From NCBI RefSeq assembly GCF_003347635.1, contig NZ_QDFY01000018.1:1-52723 (forward strand): a stretch of DNA of 52,723 nucleotides. Direction: 5' to 3'. Position 1 is the stretch's first letter, and every line of letters starts with the position of its first letter. The position numbers and the translations under genes were made by a program. This document shows, in pieces, positions 1-8,442 of this stretch. The notes below the pieces were generated by a model that had not been told where the DNA came from, did not search any database, and was given only the letters and a program-made list of their open reading frames with translations. The DNA is from Sphingosinicella terrae. GTDB lineage: Bacteria; Pseudomonadota; Alphaproteobacteria; Sphingomonadales; Sphingomonadaceae.

Positions 1-144
1 ATCCAGCACCTCGCCGGCATGAAGGATTCCAAGACCATCGTCGCCATCAACAAGGACGAGGACGCGCCCATCTTCCAGGTCGCCGACATCGGCCTGGTCG
101 GAGACCTGTTCAAGATCGTCCCGGAACTCACCGAAAAGCTCTGA
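1..144 (+). CDS. etfA: Electron transfer flavoprotein subunit alpha, C-terminal fragment
   Basis: The first 144 bases are open in frame 1 and end at TGA. They encode the last 47 residues of an EtfA protein. The run [18 protein letters not shown] followed by GLVGDLF is the typical FAD-binding C-terminal end of the alpha subunit, and the ending PELTEKL is also typical. EtfA with EtfB carries electrons from acyl-CoA dehydrogenases to ETF-ubiquinone oxidoreductase. The gene begins outside the window, so partner genes cannot be seen. It converges on the catabolic operon at 214. Family assignment is firm despite the short length. Confidence 0.9.
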   Translation: MQHLAGMKDSKTIVAINKDEDAPIFQVADIGLVGDLFKIVPELTEKL

Positions 145-165
145 GGGCGGCGCCGAATTGCCCAC

Positions 166-185
166 CGCTTCCGCGGACGGAAGCG
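166..185. terminator. Candidate bidirectional terminator hairpin
   Basis: A perfect 8-bp stem, CGCTTCCG and CGGAAGCG around the loop CGGA, lies between the stop of etfA and the stop of the converging monooxygenase gene. Its position suits termination for both genes. There is no clear T tract on either side, so Rho-independent action is only inferred. Confidence 0.4.
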
Positions 186-213
186 AGCCTGGGCTCATTG
201 AACCTCCGGCGAT

Positions 214-1389
214 TCAGACCTGCATGTCGGGATTGTCGAGGCCCAGCAGCACCGCGCCATAATTGCGGGCGGTCACCTGGCTCTGGTTCGAGACATGCTG
301 CCGCGCCGCGATGAGGTCGCTGTAGATCCGGCCGAGCGGCATGGTTTCATAGAGGCCGTGCCCGCCTGCCGATCGGAACAGCTTGCTTGCCAGCTCGAGC
401 GCCCGTTCCGCGACCAGGGAGCTCTGATGCTTGTAGAAGAGGCGCAGGTTGGTCGGCGCCTGCTCGCGCCGCTCCGCATAGCCTTCGAGGACCTCGAAGT
501 TGCGGTGCAGGACGAGCTTCATCTCGTCGACCGCATTGGCGATCTCGGTCACCGCACGCTGCGCGTCCGGGTCGCGCGACGTCGGCGACCCGGTCGTGCC
601 GATGCGTTTGGAGCCGTAGGCGAGGAAGGCGTCGAGCATCGCCTGGAGGGCGCCGATGCAGCCGTTCGAGACGACGCGGCTGAACACCTGGACGAAGGGG
701 ACGCGGTAGAGCGGTCCGCTATTGACCGCCCAGCCGGGATTCTCGTCGCGATAGGCGGCGCGCAGGTCGTGTACGCGATAGGCGGGCACGAACACGTCTT
801 CGACGACGATATCCTGGCTGCCCGTCCCCTTGAGTCCCATTACATGCCACGCATCCTCGATCCGATAGTCGGAGCGCGGAAGCAGGAAGGTGCGGTAGTC
901 GCCGTCCGCCGGATCCCCGACCAGGCCGCCGAGCAGGATCCAGTCGCAATGCTCGCTGCCGCTAGAGAATTTCCATTTGCCCGTGAAGCGGAAGCCGTCC
1001 TCCACGGGCGTCGCCCGGCCCGTCGGCATGTAGGTCGAGGCGATCAGAACGCCGTCATCCTTGCCCCAGACGTCGGCGGCGGCGCGGTCGTCGAACAAGG
1101 CGAGCTGGAAGGGATGGACGCCGAGCACGCCATAGACCCAGGCGGTCGACATATCCCCTTCGGCCAAGGCGATCTGGATCTCGGCGAAGACGCGCGGGCT
1201 CATCTCGTAGCCGCCCCATCTTTTCGGCTGGAGCACGCGGAAGAAGCCGGCTTCCTTCATCGCCTCGATCGTCTCGGACGAGAGCCGCCGATCGCGCGCC
1301 TGCTGGTTGGCGCGCGACGCGAGGTCGGGGATCATGGCCCGGGCGCGCGCGATCAGCTGCTCTCCGTCCACCTGGATCTTCTCGGCCAT
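214..1389 (-). CDS. HsaA-like flavin-dependent monooxygenase (acyl-CoA dehydrogenase fold)
   Basis: This 391-aa protein has the acyl-CoA dehydrogenase fold: a helical N-terminal domain (about 10-120), a beta domain (about 125-215, with the RFTGKWKFSSGSEHCDW stretch) and a helical C-terminal domain (about 235-375). RWGGYEMSPRVFAEI, STAWVYGVLGVH and the SGSEHCDW segment match the group D flavin monooxygenases such as HsaA and HpaH/C2, not true acyl-CoA dehydrogenases. These enzymes hydroxylate phenols using reduced flavin from a separate reductase. No reductase is in the window. The neighbours are the lower meta-cleavage genes, so it probably makes a catechol for ring cleavage, possibly in steroid or other aromatic breakdown; the substrate is unknown. 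The start is ATG 1389 with AAGGA five bases upstream; ATG 1395 is the alternative. It is the last gene of the minus-strand operon. Confidence 0.8.
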   Translation of the reverse strand: MAEKIQVDGEQLIARARAMIPDLASRANQQARDRRLSSETIEAMKEAGFFRVLQPKRWGGYEMSPRVFAEIQIALAEGDMSTAWVYGVLGVHPFQLALFDDRAAADVWGKDDGVLIASTYMPTGRATPVEDGFRFTGKWKFSSGSEHCDWILLGGLVGDPADGDYRTFLLPRSDYRIEDAWHVMGLKGTGSQDIVVEDVFVPAYRVHDLRAAYRDENPGWAVNSGPLYRVPFVQVFSRVVSNGCIGALQAMLDAFLAYGSKRIGTTGSPTSRDPDAQRAVTEIANAVDEMKLVLHRNFEVLEGYAERREQAPTNLRLFYKHQSSLVAERALELASKLFRSAGGHGLYETMPLGRIYSDLIAARQHVSNQSQVTARNYGAVLLGLDNPDMQV

Positions 1390-1410
1390 GTTCATCCTTC
1401 TTCCCTCGTC

Positions 1411-3630
1411 CTAATACGCCACCACCATTTCCGGCGCCGGCTCCTCCGCGGGCTGCGCCGCCGCAGCCTTCACGATCAGCGCGTCGACGGCGACGATCGA
1501 ATCGGCGCTGCAGATCAGGGGGTTGATGTCGATTTCGGCGAGCCGGGCAGCCTGGTCGGCGACCAACTCCGAGATCCGGCAGATCGCGTCGGCGAGCGCC
1601 CCGCGGTCGGCGGCGGCGCCGCCGCGGAAGCCGTCCAGCAGGGCGGCCCCCTTGAGGCGCGCGATCATCTCGAGTGCCTGCTCGCGTCCGACCGGCGCGA
1701 GCGCCAGCACCTTGTCATTCAGCAATTCGACGAGAATCCCGCCGCTGCCGACGATCACCATCGGTCCGAACAAGGGATCGATGCGGCCGCCGACGATGAT
1801 CTCCACCCCGGCCGGCGCCATCGCCTGGACGAGCACGCCGTTGATCCGCGGCGCCGGATCGAGCTTCGCGGCAGCGACCATGATCTCCCGATAGGCGGCG
1901 CGCACGGCTTCCTCGCCGGAGACACCGAGCCGGATCACGCCCGCCTCGGTCTTGTGGAGGATGTCCGGCGATTCGACCTTGAGCGCTACTTTCCCGCCGA
2001 AACGGGCCGCCGCGGCGGCCGCCTCCTCCGCGTTGCGGACGAGCGCCTCGCCGATCACAGGCACGCCATATTCGGCGAGCACCGCCTTGGCCTCCCGCTC
2101 CGTGAGCGCCGCTGCGGGCGCCGCCTCGATGAGGGCGGCGGCGCGACCCGCCGCCTCCGCGGGCTCAAGGTGGGATGCGGCGCCGCGCGGTTCGGAAAGC
2201 CAGCGCGCCCGCCGCGCCTCCCACTGCTGGTACAGGCCGATGGTGGCGAAGCAGCGGTTCATCGACCGGAACACGGCCGATCCGGCGCTCGACTCGGCCT
2301 CTATCAGCCCAGGCCCAGCCAGATATTCGGTGATCCAGACGTGGCAGATGAGCTTGCCGTGCTTCTCGCCGAGCTCGCCGAAGCGGCGGACGCGATTGGC
2401 GGTGTGGACCGAATAGGGATGCGCCGTGACGAGCTGGCCGTAGCAGGGCTCGGCGAGCAGCAAGTCGACGCAGGCGAAGAAGGTGTCGAGATCATTCGCG
2501 ACGCCGCCGGTCACGTCGCAGGGATTGCGGGCGGTGCCGAAATCAGGGAGCTGCCGCTGGATCTCGGCCCGCGTCTTCTCGCTTGGCTGCGGCAACGGCA
2601 CGTCATGTATCTCGGCCTTGTCCGCCGCCATGACGGAGGCGCCGCCGGACGAAGCCAGGACGACCGTGCCGGCCGGAACCTCCCTCCGAGCCTTGGCGAA
2701 GTAAGTGGCGGTCTCGATCAGCTCCTCGAAATTGTCGACCAGAGTCATGCCGGCGCTGCGGAACAGCTCGACATAGACGTCGTGCGATCCGGCCAGCATG
2801 CCCGAATGGGTCATTGCCGCCGCCGCGCCCTGCTCGCCGGTGCCGAGCTTGTTGATGACGATAGGCTTGCCCGCGTCCATTGCGATCGCGGCCGCCTCGA
2901 GCAGCCGCTCCGGGTTCGGCATCGCCTCGAACACGCAGGCGATGGCGCCGCAATGCGGATCTTCGGCCAGGAAGGCGACCAGATCGGCCACATCCACATC
3001 GCAGCTGTTTCCGGAGGTCAACAAATGGCTGAAGACCACGCCCCGCTGGATCGCCTGGGCGGCGGCGAAGCCGAGGCCGCCCGACTGGCTGACGAGGCCG
3101 ATCGGCCGATCGTGCGCCCGCGCCGCCTCGATGCCGCCCTCGGGCAGCGGAACGTTGGTGTAGGTGAGCGCCGCCCCGCTCCAATAGTTGACCGCCCCAA
3201 GGCAATTGGGGCCGAGGATACGGATTCCCGTCTCGCGGGCGATCGCGGAAAGGCGATCCTGCTCGCGACGACGTTCCGCCTGCCCTACCTCGCTATAGCC
3301 GGCGGCGAAGATGATGGCCGAGCGCGCCCCCGCCGCGGCGGCGTCGAGCACCACCTCCTCCACGCCGGCGCGCGGCACAGTGATGATGACCGAGTCGGGT
3401 GCCTCGGGAAGCGCCGAGACCGATGGGTAGCAGGGCCGGTCCGCTATCGCCTCGTAGCGCGCATTGACCAGGTCAATGCGGCCTCCGAACTTGAGCTTTT
3501 CCAGCTGGCCGAGCGCACGTGCGCCCGCGGCGGTCGGCTTGGGCGTCGCGCCGACGATGGCGACGCTGGCGGGATCCAGCACGCGCGCCAGCTCGCCACC
3601 CCGATAGACCGAACGCGAACCCGCTCCCAC
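1411..3630 (-). CDS. Acetate--CoA ligase family protein (NDP-forming acyl-CoA synthetase)
   Basis: The 739-aa protein has the fused architecture of NDP-forming acyl-CoA synthetases: a CoA-binding Rossmann domain (about 10-130, with SVAIVGATPKP and ILGPNCLG), two succinyl-CoA-ligase-like domains (about 150-460, with SQSGGLGF and the MTHSGMLAGS segment that corresponds to the phosphohistidine region) and an ATP-grasp domain (about 500-735, opening with LTEREAKAVLAEYGVPV). The family activates an acid to its CoA thioester with cleavage of ATP to ADP; members include acetyl-CoA synthetases and the feruloyl-CoA synthetase FerA of Sphingobium SYK-6. Here it sits between the aldolase and the HsaA-like gene, so it may activate a side chain or aromatic acid in the same pathway. 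The start is GTG 3630, chosen because AGGAG lies seven bases upstream; TTG 3660 gives only an unsupported extension. Confidence 0.83.
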   Translation of the reverse strand: MGAGSRSVYRGGELARVLDPASVAIVGATPKPTAAGARALGQLEKLKFGGRIDLVNARYEAIADRPCYPSVSALPEAPDSVIITVPRAGVEEVVLDAAAAGARSAIIFAAGYSEVGQAERRREQDRLSAIARETGIRILGPNCLGAVNYWSGAALTYTNVPLPEGGIEAARAHDRPIGLVSQSGGLGFAAAQAIQRGVVFSHLLTSGNSCDVDVADLVAFLAEDPHCGAIACVFEAMPNPERLLEAAAIAMDAGKPIVINKLGTGEQGAAAAMTHSGMLAGSHDVYVELFRSAGMTLVDNFEELIETATYFAKARREVPAGTVVLASSGGASVMAADKAEIHDVPLPQPSEKTRAEIQRQLPDFGTARNPCDVTGGVANDLDTFFACVDLLLAEPCYGQLVTAHPYSVHTANRVRRFGELGEKHGKLICHVWITEYLAGPGLIEAESSAGSAVFRSMNRCFATIGLYQQWEARRARWLSEPRGAASHLEPAEAAGRAAALIEAAPAAALTEREAKAVLAEYGVPVIGEALVRNAEEAAAAAARFGGKVALKVESPDILHKTEAGVIRLGVSGEEAVRAAYREIMVAAAKLDPAPRINGVLVQAMAPAGVEIIVGGRIDPLFGPMVIVGSGGILVELLNDKVLALAPVGREQALEMIARLKGAALLDGFRGGAAADRGALADAICRISELVADQAARLAEIDINPLICSADSIVAVDALIVKAAAAQPAEEPAPEMVVAY

Positions 3631-3754
3631 TCGTCCACTCCTCACGCAGCCTCGCCGCAACCAGCACCCTTATTCCCGGCGCCCGCACGGCTGGCTAGCG
3701 CCCTCCCCTCGGGTTGCTCCCGACAAAAAATCCGTCTGCCTCAAGGGCCAAGGA

Positions 3755-4804
3755 CTAGGAGGCCGCGGGCATAACGCCCTGCTGCTTGAGCATGTCGAGC
3801 GCCACGTCGACGATCATGTCCTCCTGGCCCCCGACCATGCGCCGGCGGCCCAGCTCGACCAGGATCGCGCGCGTGTCGAGCCCGTAATCCGCGGCGGCCT
3901 TTTCCGCGTGACGCAGAAAGGAGGAGTAGACGCCGGCATAGCCGAGGGAGAGCGTCTCGCGGTCGACCCGTACGGGCCGGTCCTGCAGCGGCCGCACCAG
4001 GTCCTCGGCCGCATCCATCAGCTTCATCACGTCGCAGCCGTGGTTCCAGCCCTTTCGGTCGACGGCGGCGGCGAAGACCTCGAGCGGCGCGTTCCCGGCG
4101 CCTGCGCCCATGCCGGCAAGGCTCGCGTCGATGCGCACGGCGCCGCCCTGGGCGGCGACGATCGAATTGGCCACTCCCAAGGAGAGATTGTGGTGCGCGT
4201 GCATGCCGCGCTCGGTTTCGGGTTTGAGGGCCTGGTCATAAGCGAGGAAGCGCTCGCGAACGCCGTCCATGTCGAGCGCTCCGCCCGAATCGGTGACGTA
4301 GACGCAGTGCGCGCCATAGCTTTCCATGAGTTGCGCCTGACGGGCGAGCTCGACCGGGCCGATCATGTGACTCATCATCAGGAAGCCGGAGACGTCCATG
4401 CCCAGATCGCGGGCGAAGCCGATATGCTGCTTCGACACGTCCGCCTCGGTGCAATGGGTCGCGACGCGAACCGACCGCACGCCCAGATCATAGGCGCGGC
4501 GCAGCTCGTCGACCGTACCCACGCCGGGCAGGATGAGCGTCGTCAGCACGGCCCTGGTCAGCACGTCGGCGACGGCCTCGAGCCATTCCCAGTCGGTATG
4601 GGCACCGAAGCCATAATTGAACGAGGCGCCGGACAGGCCGTCGCCGTGGGCGACCTCGATGGCGTCGACGCCGGCCTCGTCCAGCGCCTTCGCGATCGCG
4701 CGCACATGTTCGATCCCATACATGTGCCGGATGGCGTGCATGCCGTCGCGCAGCGTCACATCCTGGATGTAGAGCTTGTGCTGAGTCGGATCGAAGCCGG
4801 TCAT
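3755..4804 (-). CDS. dmpG: 4-hydroxy-2-oxovalerate aldolase
   Basis: This 349-aa protein begins with the HMG-CoA-lyase-like barrel signature VTLRDGMHA (about residues 16-24; R19, D20 and H23 match the catalytic Arg, metal Asp and general-base His of DmpG/BphI). Further support comes from [12 protein letters not shown], the second metal motif [14 protein letters not shown] and the C-terminal helices that contact the dehydrogenase. It splits 4-hydroxy-2-oxoacids into pyruvate and an aldehyde. The aldehyde is normally channelled to the acylating dehydrogenase, whose gene lies immediately upstream; the two overlap by four bases (ATGA), which suggests translational coupling and equal amounts. Length is normal for the family. 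Confidence 0.95.
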   Translation of the reverse strand: MTGFDPTQHKLYIQDVTLRDGMHAIRHMYGIEHVRAIAKALDEAGVDAIEVAHGDGLSGASFNYGFGAHTDWEWLEAVADVLTRAVLTTLILPGVGTVDELRRAYDLGVRSVRVATHCTEADVSKQHIGFARDLGMDVSGFLMMSHMIGPVELARQAQLMESYGAHCVYVTDSGGALDMDGVRERFLAYDQALKPETERGMHAHHNLSLGVANSIVAAQGGAVRIDASLAGMGAGAGNAPLEVFAAAVDRKGWNHGCDVMKLMDAAEDLVRPLQDRPVRVDRETLSLGYAGVYSSFLRHAEKAAADYGLDTRAILVELGRRRMVGGQEDMIVDVALDMLKQQGVMPAAS

Positions 4805-5736
4805 TGGTCGTCTCCGAGCATGCGCCGGGCGATCAGCTCGCCCGTTGCCTTGGCGGCGGCGGTCATGATGTCGAGGTTGCCCGAATAGCTCGGCAGATAG
4901 TCGCCTGCGCCTTCCACTTCGAGGAAGATCGAGGTCTTTATCCCGGTAAATTGGCCCTGCCCCGGGATGCGCAGCGGGTTGTTGTCGCCGAAGCGCTCGA
5001 ACTGGAGCTCCTGCTTCAGCCGATAGCCGGGAACGTAATGCTGCACGCGCTCGACCATCCGCTCGACGGAGGCGCGGATGGCGTTCTCGTCGCCGCCTTC
5101 GGACAAGGTGAAGATCGTGTCGCGCATGATCATCGGCGGCTCGGCTGGATTGAGGATAATGATCGCCTTGCCTCGGGCGGCGCCCCCGACCTCCTCGATG
5201 GCGCGCGCGGTCGTGCGCGTGAATTCGTCGATATTGGCGCGCGTTCCCGGGCCTGCCGATCGGGATGAGACCGAAGCGACGATCTCGGCATAATGGACCG
5301 TCGCCACCTGCGAAACGGCGGCCACCATCGGAATCGTGGCCTGGCCGCCGCAGGTCACCATGTTCAGATTGGGCGCGTCGAGATGCTCTTCGATATTGAC
5401 CGGCGGGACGGTGAACGGCCCGATCGCCGCCGGCGTGAGGTCGACGACCTTCTTCCCGTCGGCGCGCAGCGTCTCGTCGTGCGCCTTGTGGGCGTAGGCC
5501 GAGGTAGCGTCGAAGACGATGCCGATCTCCGCATAGTCCGGCATCGTTCTGAGTCCTGTCAGCCCCTCGTGGGTGGTGGCGATCCCCCGCTCGCGCGCCA
5601 TGGCCAGGCCCTCGCTCGCCGGGTCGATCCCGACCAGAGCCGCAAGCTCCATATGCTGCGGATATTTGATCATCTTCATCATGAGGTCGGTGCCGATATT
5701 GCCCGACCCGATGATCGCTGCCTTGATGCGGCCCAT
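4801..5736 (-). CDS. dmpF: Acetaldehyde dehydrogenase (acetylating)
   Basis: This 311-aa protein opens with [18 protein letters not shown], an NAD-binding Rossmann motif, and carries the catalytic cysteine in [12 protein letters not shown] (C129). It matches the DmpF/BphJ/HsaG family, which converts acetaldehyde or propanal plus CoA and NAD to the acyl-CoA. It partners the aldolase encoded by the next gene, with which it overlaps by four bases. The true start is ATG 5736, preceded by AAGGAAAAGG; 42 residues in the longer open frame upstream are a shadow of the hydratase gene. It completes the last two steps of meta-cleavage catabolism and delivers CoA esters to central metabolism. Confidence 0.94.
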   Translation of the reverse strand: MGRIKAAIIGSGNIGTDLMMKMIKYPQHMELAALVGIDPASEGLAMARERGIATTHEGLTGLRTMPDYAEIGIVFDATSAYAHKAHDETLRADGKKVVDLTPAAIGPFTVPPVNIEEHLDAPNLNMVTCGGQATIPMVAAVSQVATVHYAEIVASVSSRSAGPGTRANIDEFTRTTARAIEEVGGAARGKAIIILNPAEPPMIMRDTIFTLSEGGDENAIRASVERMVERVQHYVPGYRLKQELQFERFGDNNPLRIPGQGQFTGIKTSIFLEVEGAGDYLPSYSGNLDIMTAAAKATGELIARRMLGDDQ

Positions 5737-5746
5737 CACCTTTTCC

Positions 5747-6529
5747 TTACGCGAATCCGATGCAGGCGCGCCCGACGCCGAAAAGCTCCATGTCGAAGCG
5801 GTCGCCCGGTGCCGCCGGCTCAAGCGGGACGAGCGAGCCCGACAGGATGACCTCGCCCGCAAGCAGGGACACGCCGTGACGGCCGAGCGTATTGGCGAGC
5901 CAGGCGACGGCCGTCAGCGGTGAGCCCTGCACCGCCGCGCCGAAGCCCTCGCTGAGCGGCGCCCCGTTCTTCCACACCTTCACGGCGAGCGAGGGCAGGT
6001 CGAGCGTCCGCGGATCGGCGCGGGCGGCGCCGAGAACGAAGATGCCGCAGGAGGCATTGTCGGCGATGGTGTCGACGATCCCGATCTTCCAGTCGCGGAT
6101 GCGGCTGTCGACGATTTCGAAGCATGGCGCGATTGCTTCGGTCGCTGCGAGCACGTCGGCCTCGGTGACGTTCGGGCCCTCTAGGTCGGATTTGAGCAGG
6201 AAGGCGATCTCGGCTTCCGCCCGAGGCTGGATCAGGCCCCGCCGGGCGATGTCGACGGTCTCGCCGTCCTCCGCCACCATCGCGTCGGTGAGGAATCCGA
6301 AGTCGGGCTGATGGACGCCCAGCATGTCCTGCACCGCCTTCGAGGTGACTCCGATCTTCTTGCCGACCACCCGCTCGCCTGCGGCCAGCCGCAGGCGCAG
6401 GAGTTCAAGCGAGATCGCATAGGCGTCGTCCACGTCGAGACCGAGGCCGCGCGAGGAAAGCGGCTCCAGCGTGCGGCGTTCCCGAAGCGCCCGGTGGAGC
6501 TCGGCGCCGATTTCCCGCAAGCCGCTCAA
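5747..6529 (-). CDS. 2-oxopent-4-enoate hydratase (2-keto-4-pentenoate hydratase)
   Basis: The 260-aa product belongs to the MhpD/DmpE/HsaE hydratase family (fumarylacetoacetase-like fold). Diagnostic stretches are [34 protein letters not shown] with the metal-binding acidic residues, and the C-terminal [12 protein letters not shown]. It hydrates 2-hydroxypenta-2,4-dienoate to 4-hydroxy-2-oxovalerate, the aldolase substrate. The start is TTG 6529: it overlaps the stop of the preceding SDR (ATTGA) and has GGGAGG eight bases upstream. This gives the usual length of about 260 residues. The open frame continues to 7423 but only as a shadow of the SDR gene. The aldehyde dehydrogenase start follows ten bases after its stop. 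Confidence 0.92.
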   Translation of the reverse strand: MSGLREIGAELHRALRERRTLEPLSSRGLGLDVDDAYAISLELLRLRLAAGERVVGKKIGVTSKAVQDMLGVHQPDFGFLTDAMVAEDGETVDIARRGLIQPRAEAEIAFLLKSDLEGPNVTEADVLAATEAIAPCFEIVDSRIRDWKIGIVDTIADNASCGIFVLGAARADPRTLDLPSLAVKVWKNGAPLSEGFGAAVQGSPLTAVAWLANTLGRHGVSLLAGEVILSGSLVPLEPAAPGDRFDMELFGVGRACIGFA

Positions 6530-7281
6530 TGGAAGGTCCTCCCGCCGTCGACGGCGAGGGCGATTCCGGTCACGAAGGCGGATCGATCGCAGGATAGCCA
6601 CAGCACGGCCTCGGCGATCTCCCGCGGCTGCGCCATCCGCCCGAGCGGATAGTCCTTGAGCGTCGGCACCCCGGCCTCGCCCCCGCCGGACCGGCGGACC
6701 GACTGGACCATCGGCGTGTCGACGATGCCCGGACAGACCGCATTGGCCCGGATCGCCGGAGCGAGCTCGCCGGCCAGCGCCTTGGTGAAGGTGACGACGC
6801 CTGCCTTGGACGCGGCATAAGCGGCGCTCGCGCCGACCGGCCGCAGCGCCTGTGCGGAGCCGATATTGACGATGGTAGCGCCCTGCGCCTGGCGAAGCCA
6901 AGGCAGCGCCGTGCGGCAGACCAAATATGGAGCGGTGAGGTTCACGCCGAGCATGCGCTGCCACGCGTCGAGATCCGTCTCGGCGAGCGACGTGACCGAT
7001 ACGATGCCGGCGGAGTTGACGACGGCGTCGACGCCGCCCAGCGCTTCGGCGGCCGAGGCGACCGCCTGTGAGACCGCAGCGGGATCGAGCAGGTCGACCA
7101 GCACGGCGTGGCCGCCGGTCTCCGCCGCCGCCTCGCCCAGCGCCGAGGCGTCCCGATCCAGCAGGGCGACGTGCGCGCCCTCCTCGGCGAACAGGCGCGC
7201 GATCGCCCGCCCGATGCCGGAGGCCGCCCCGGTCACGATCGCCCTCCGGCCCGCCAGCCTCGCACCTTGCCCTCCCGCCAA
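6526..7281 (-). CDS. SDR family oxidoreductase, first gene of the catabolic operon
   Basis: The 251-aa protein is a classical short-chain dehydrogenase: nucleotide-binding TGAASGIG near the N-terminus, the NSAG motif, the active-site Ser and YAASK, and the C-terminal SFVTGIALAVDGG-like end (here [18 protein letters not shown]). It probably oxidises or reduces a hydroxyl or keto group of the substrate handled by this operon; substrate and cofactor cannot be read from sequence. The start is TTG 7281 with GGGAGG seven bases upstream, giving the usual length of about 250 residues; the ATG-like extension to 7371 runs into the inverted repeat. It overlaps the hydratase start and leads the six-gene minus-strand operon. 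Confidence 0.85.
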   Translation of the reverse strand: MAGGQGARLAGRRAIVTGAASGIGRAIARLFAEEGAHVALLDRDASALGEAAAETGGHAVLVDLLDPAAVSQAVASAAEALGGVDAVVNSAGIVSVTSLAETDLDAWQRMLGVNLTAPYLVCRTALPWLRQAQGATIVNIGSAQALRPVGASAAYAASKAGVVTFTKALAGELAPAIRANAVCPGIVDTPMVQSVRRSGGGEAGVPTLKDYPLGRMAQPREIAEAVLWLSCDRSAFVTGIALAVDGGRTFH

Positions 7282-7354
7282 AATTAGACCTCCCGAAAAC
7301 GGCACCTTTGCGCCGGGATAGAGGCTCAGCGGCCGAATGCGCCACCCCGGGATC

Positions 7355-7421
7355 GATCGGGTGCCAACCAAGTTTCGGGAAGCCGGCGAGGGCCCGAGAA
7401 AAGCTTGGATGGCACCCGATC
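7355..7421. repeat. Long imperfect inverted repeat between the catabolic and cys operons
   Basis: Arms at 7355-7376 and 7396-7421 pair almost fully: the left arm begins GATCGGGTGCCA and the right arm ends TGGCACCCGATC, with further pairing through CCAAG/CTTGG and TTTC/GAGAAAA. The spacer is 19 bases and itself can extend the stem (CGGG/CCCG). It lies 74 bases upstream of the SDR start and 98 upstream of cysD. It could be a pair of operator sites for a regulator of the catabolic operon, or a dispersed palindromic element. Confidence 0.6.
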
Positions 7422-7518
7422 ATTCCGGCCTAGCGCAGTCCGGCCGGTTGGGTGAGCCTCGATAGGCTGAGCGGTCCGCACGCTGCGGAGGCTCCATTCC
7501 CTTTCTGCCGGCGAGATC

Positions 7519-8442
7519 ATGACGGGACAGCCCTCTTCCAGGACGAACCGCCCCGGGCACCTCGATCAGCTCGAGGCGGAGAGCATCCACATCATGCGGG
7601 AAGTGGTCGCCGAGACCAGCCGCCCGGTCATGCTCTATTCGGTCGGCAAGGATTCAGCGGTGATGCTGCATCTCGCCCGCAAGGCCTTCCACCCCTCTCC
7701 CCCACCCTTCCCGCTGCTGCACGTCGACACGACGTGGAAGTTCAGGGCGATGTACGAGCTGCGGGACCGGATGGCGGCCGAGAGCGGCATGGAGCTGATC
7801 GTCCATCGCAACGAGGAGGCGCTGGCCAAGGGAATCAATCCCTTCGACCATGGCGCGCTCCACACCGACATGTGGAAGACGGAGGGACTGAAGCAGGCGC
7901 TCGACGCGCACGGCTTCGACGCGGCCTTCGGCGGCGCCAGGCGCGACGAGGAGAAGAGCCGCGCGAAGGAGCGCATCTTCTCCTTTCGCACCGCCAATCA
8001 TGTCTGGGATCCGAAGAACCAGCGGCCGGAGCTTTGGCGCCTCTACAATGCCCGCAAGTCCAAGGGCGAGAGCATCCGCGTCTTTCCCCTGTCCAACTGG
8101 ACGGAGCTGGACGTGTGGCAGTATATCCACCGTTACGACATTCCGATCGTGCCGCTCTACCTGGCGGCGCGCCGGCCCACGGTCGAGCGCGACGGCATGA
8201 TCGTCATGGTCGATGACGACCGCTTGCCCCTGAGACCGGGCGAGACGCCGGTCTGGCGCTCGATCCGCTTCCGCACCCTCGGCTGCTATCCGCTCACCGG
8301 CGCGATCGAGAGCGAGGCGGCCACCCTGCCCGATATCCTTCGCGAGATGCTGCTGACCACCACGTCGGAGCGGCAGGGCCGTGCCATCGACCGCGAGGAA
8401 TGGGCAAGCATGGAGAAGAAGAAGAGGGAGGGCTACTTCTGA
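7519..8442 (+). CDS. cysD: Sulfate adenylyltransferase subunit CysD
   Basis: This 307-aa protein is the small, catalytic subunit of ATP sulfurylase. The PP-loop SVGKDS is at residues 41-46, and the family blocks [19 protein letters not shown] (here [18 protein letters not shown]), [15 protein letters not shown] and [16 protein letters not shown] are all present. With CysN it makes adenosine 5'-phosphosulfate from sulfate and ATP, driven by GTP hydrolysis, in the cytoplasm. Length is normal. Its stop overlaps the cysN start (TGATG). The leader from 7440 contains a possible 7-bp stem (GAGCCTC 7454-7460 with GAGGCTC 7488-7494), but no known riboswitch was recognised. Confidence 0.97.
   Translation: MTGQPSSRTNRPGHLDQLEAESIHIMREVVAETSRPVMLYSVGKDSAVMLHLARKAFHPSPPPFPLLHVDTTWKFRAMYELRDRMAAESGMELIVHRNEEALAKGINPFDHGALHTDMWKTEGLKQALDAHGFDAAFGGARRDEEKSRAKERIFSFRTANHVWDPKNQRPELWRLYNARKSKGESIRVFPLSNWTELDVWQYIHRYDIPIVPLYLAARRPTVERDGMIVMVDDDRLPLRPGETPVWRSIRFRTLGCYPLTGAIESEAATLPDILREMLLTTTSERQGRAIDREEWASMEKKKREGYF

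Noticed and set aside
214-1389. Annotation as an acyl-CoA dehydrogenase linked to etfA next door
   Set aside because: Sequence blocks fit the HsaA/HpaH flavin monooxygenase group, and etfA is on the opposite strand and converging.
295-3774. A 1159-codon open frame on the plus strand
   Set aside because: It is antisense to the HsaA-like and acyl-CoA ligase genes, gives a His/Arg/Asp-rich nonsense-like protein, and arises from GC-rich codon bias on the coding strand.
5747-7423. A single 558-residue hydratase with a long N-terminal extension
   Set aside because: The first 300 codons are a frame-shifted shadow of the SDR gene; the TTG at 6529 with a strong ribosome site gives the family length.
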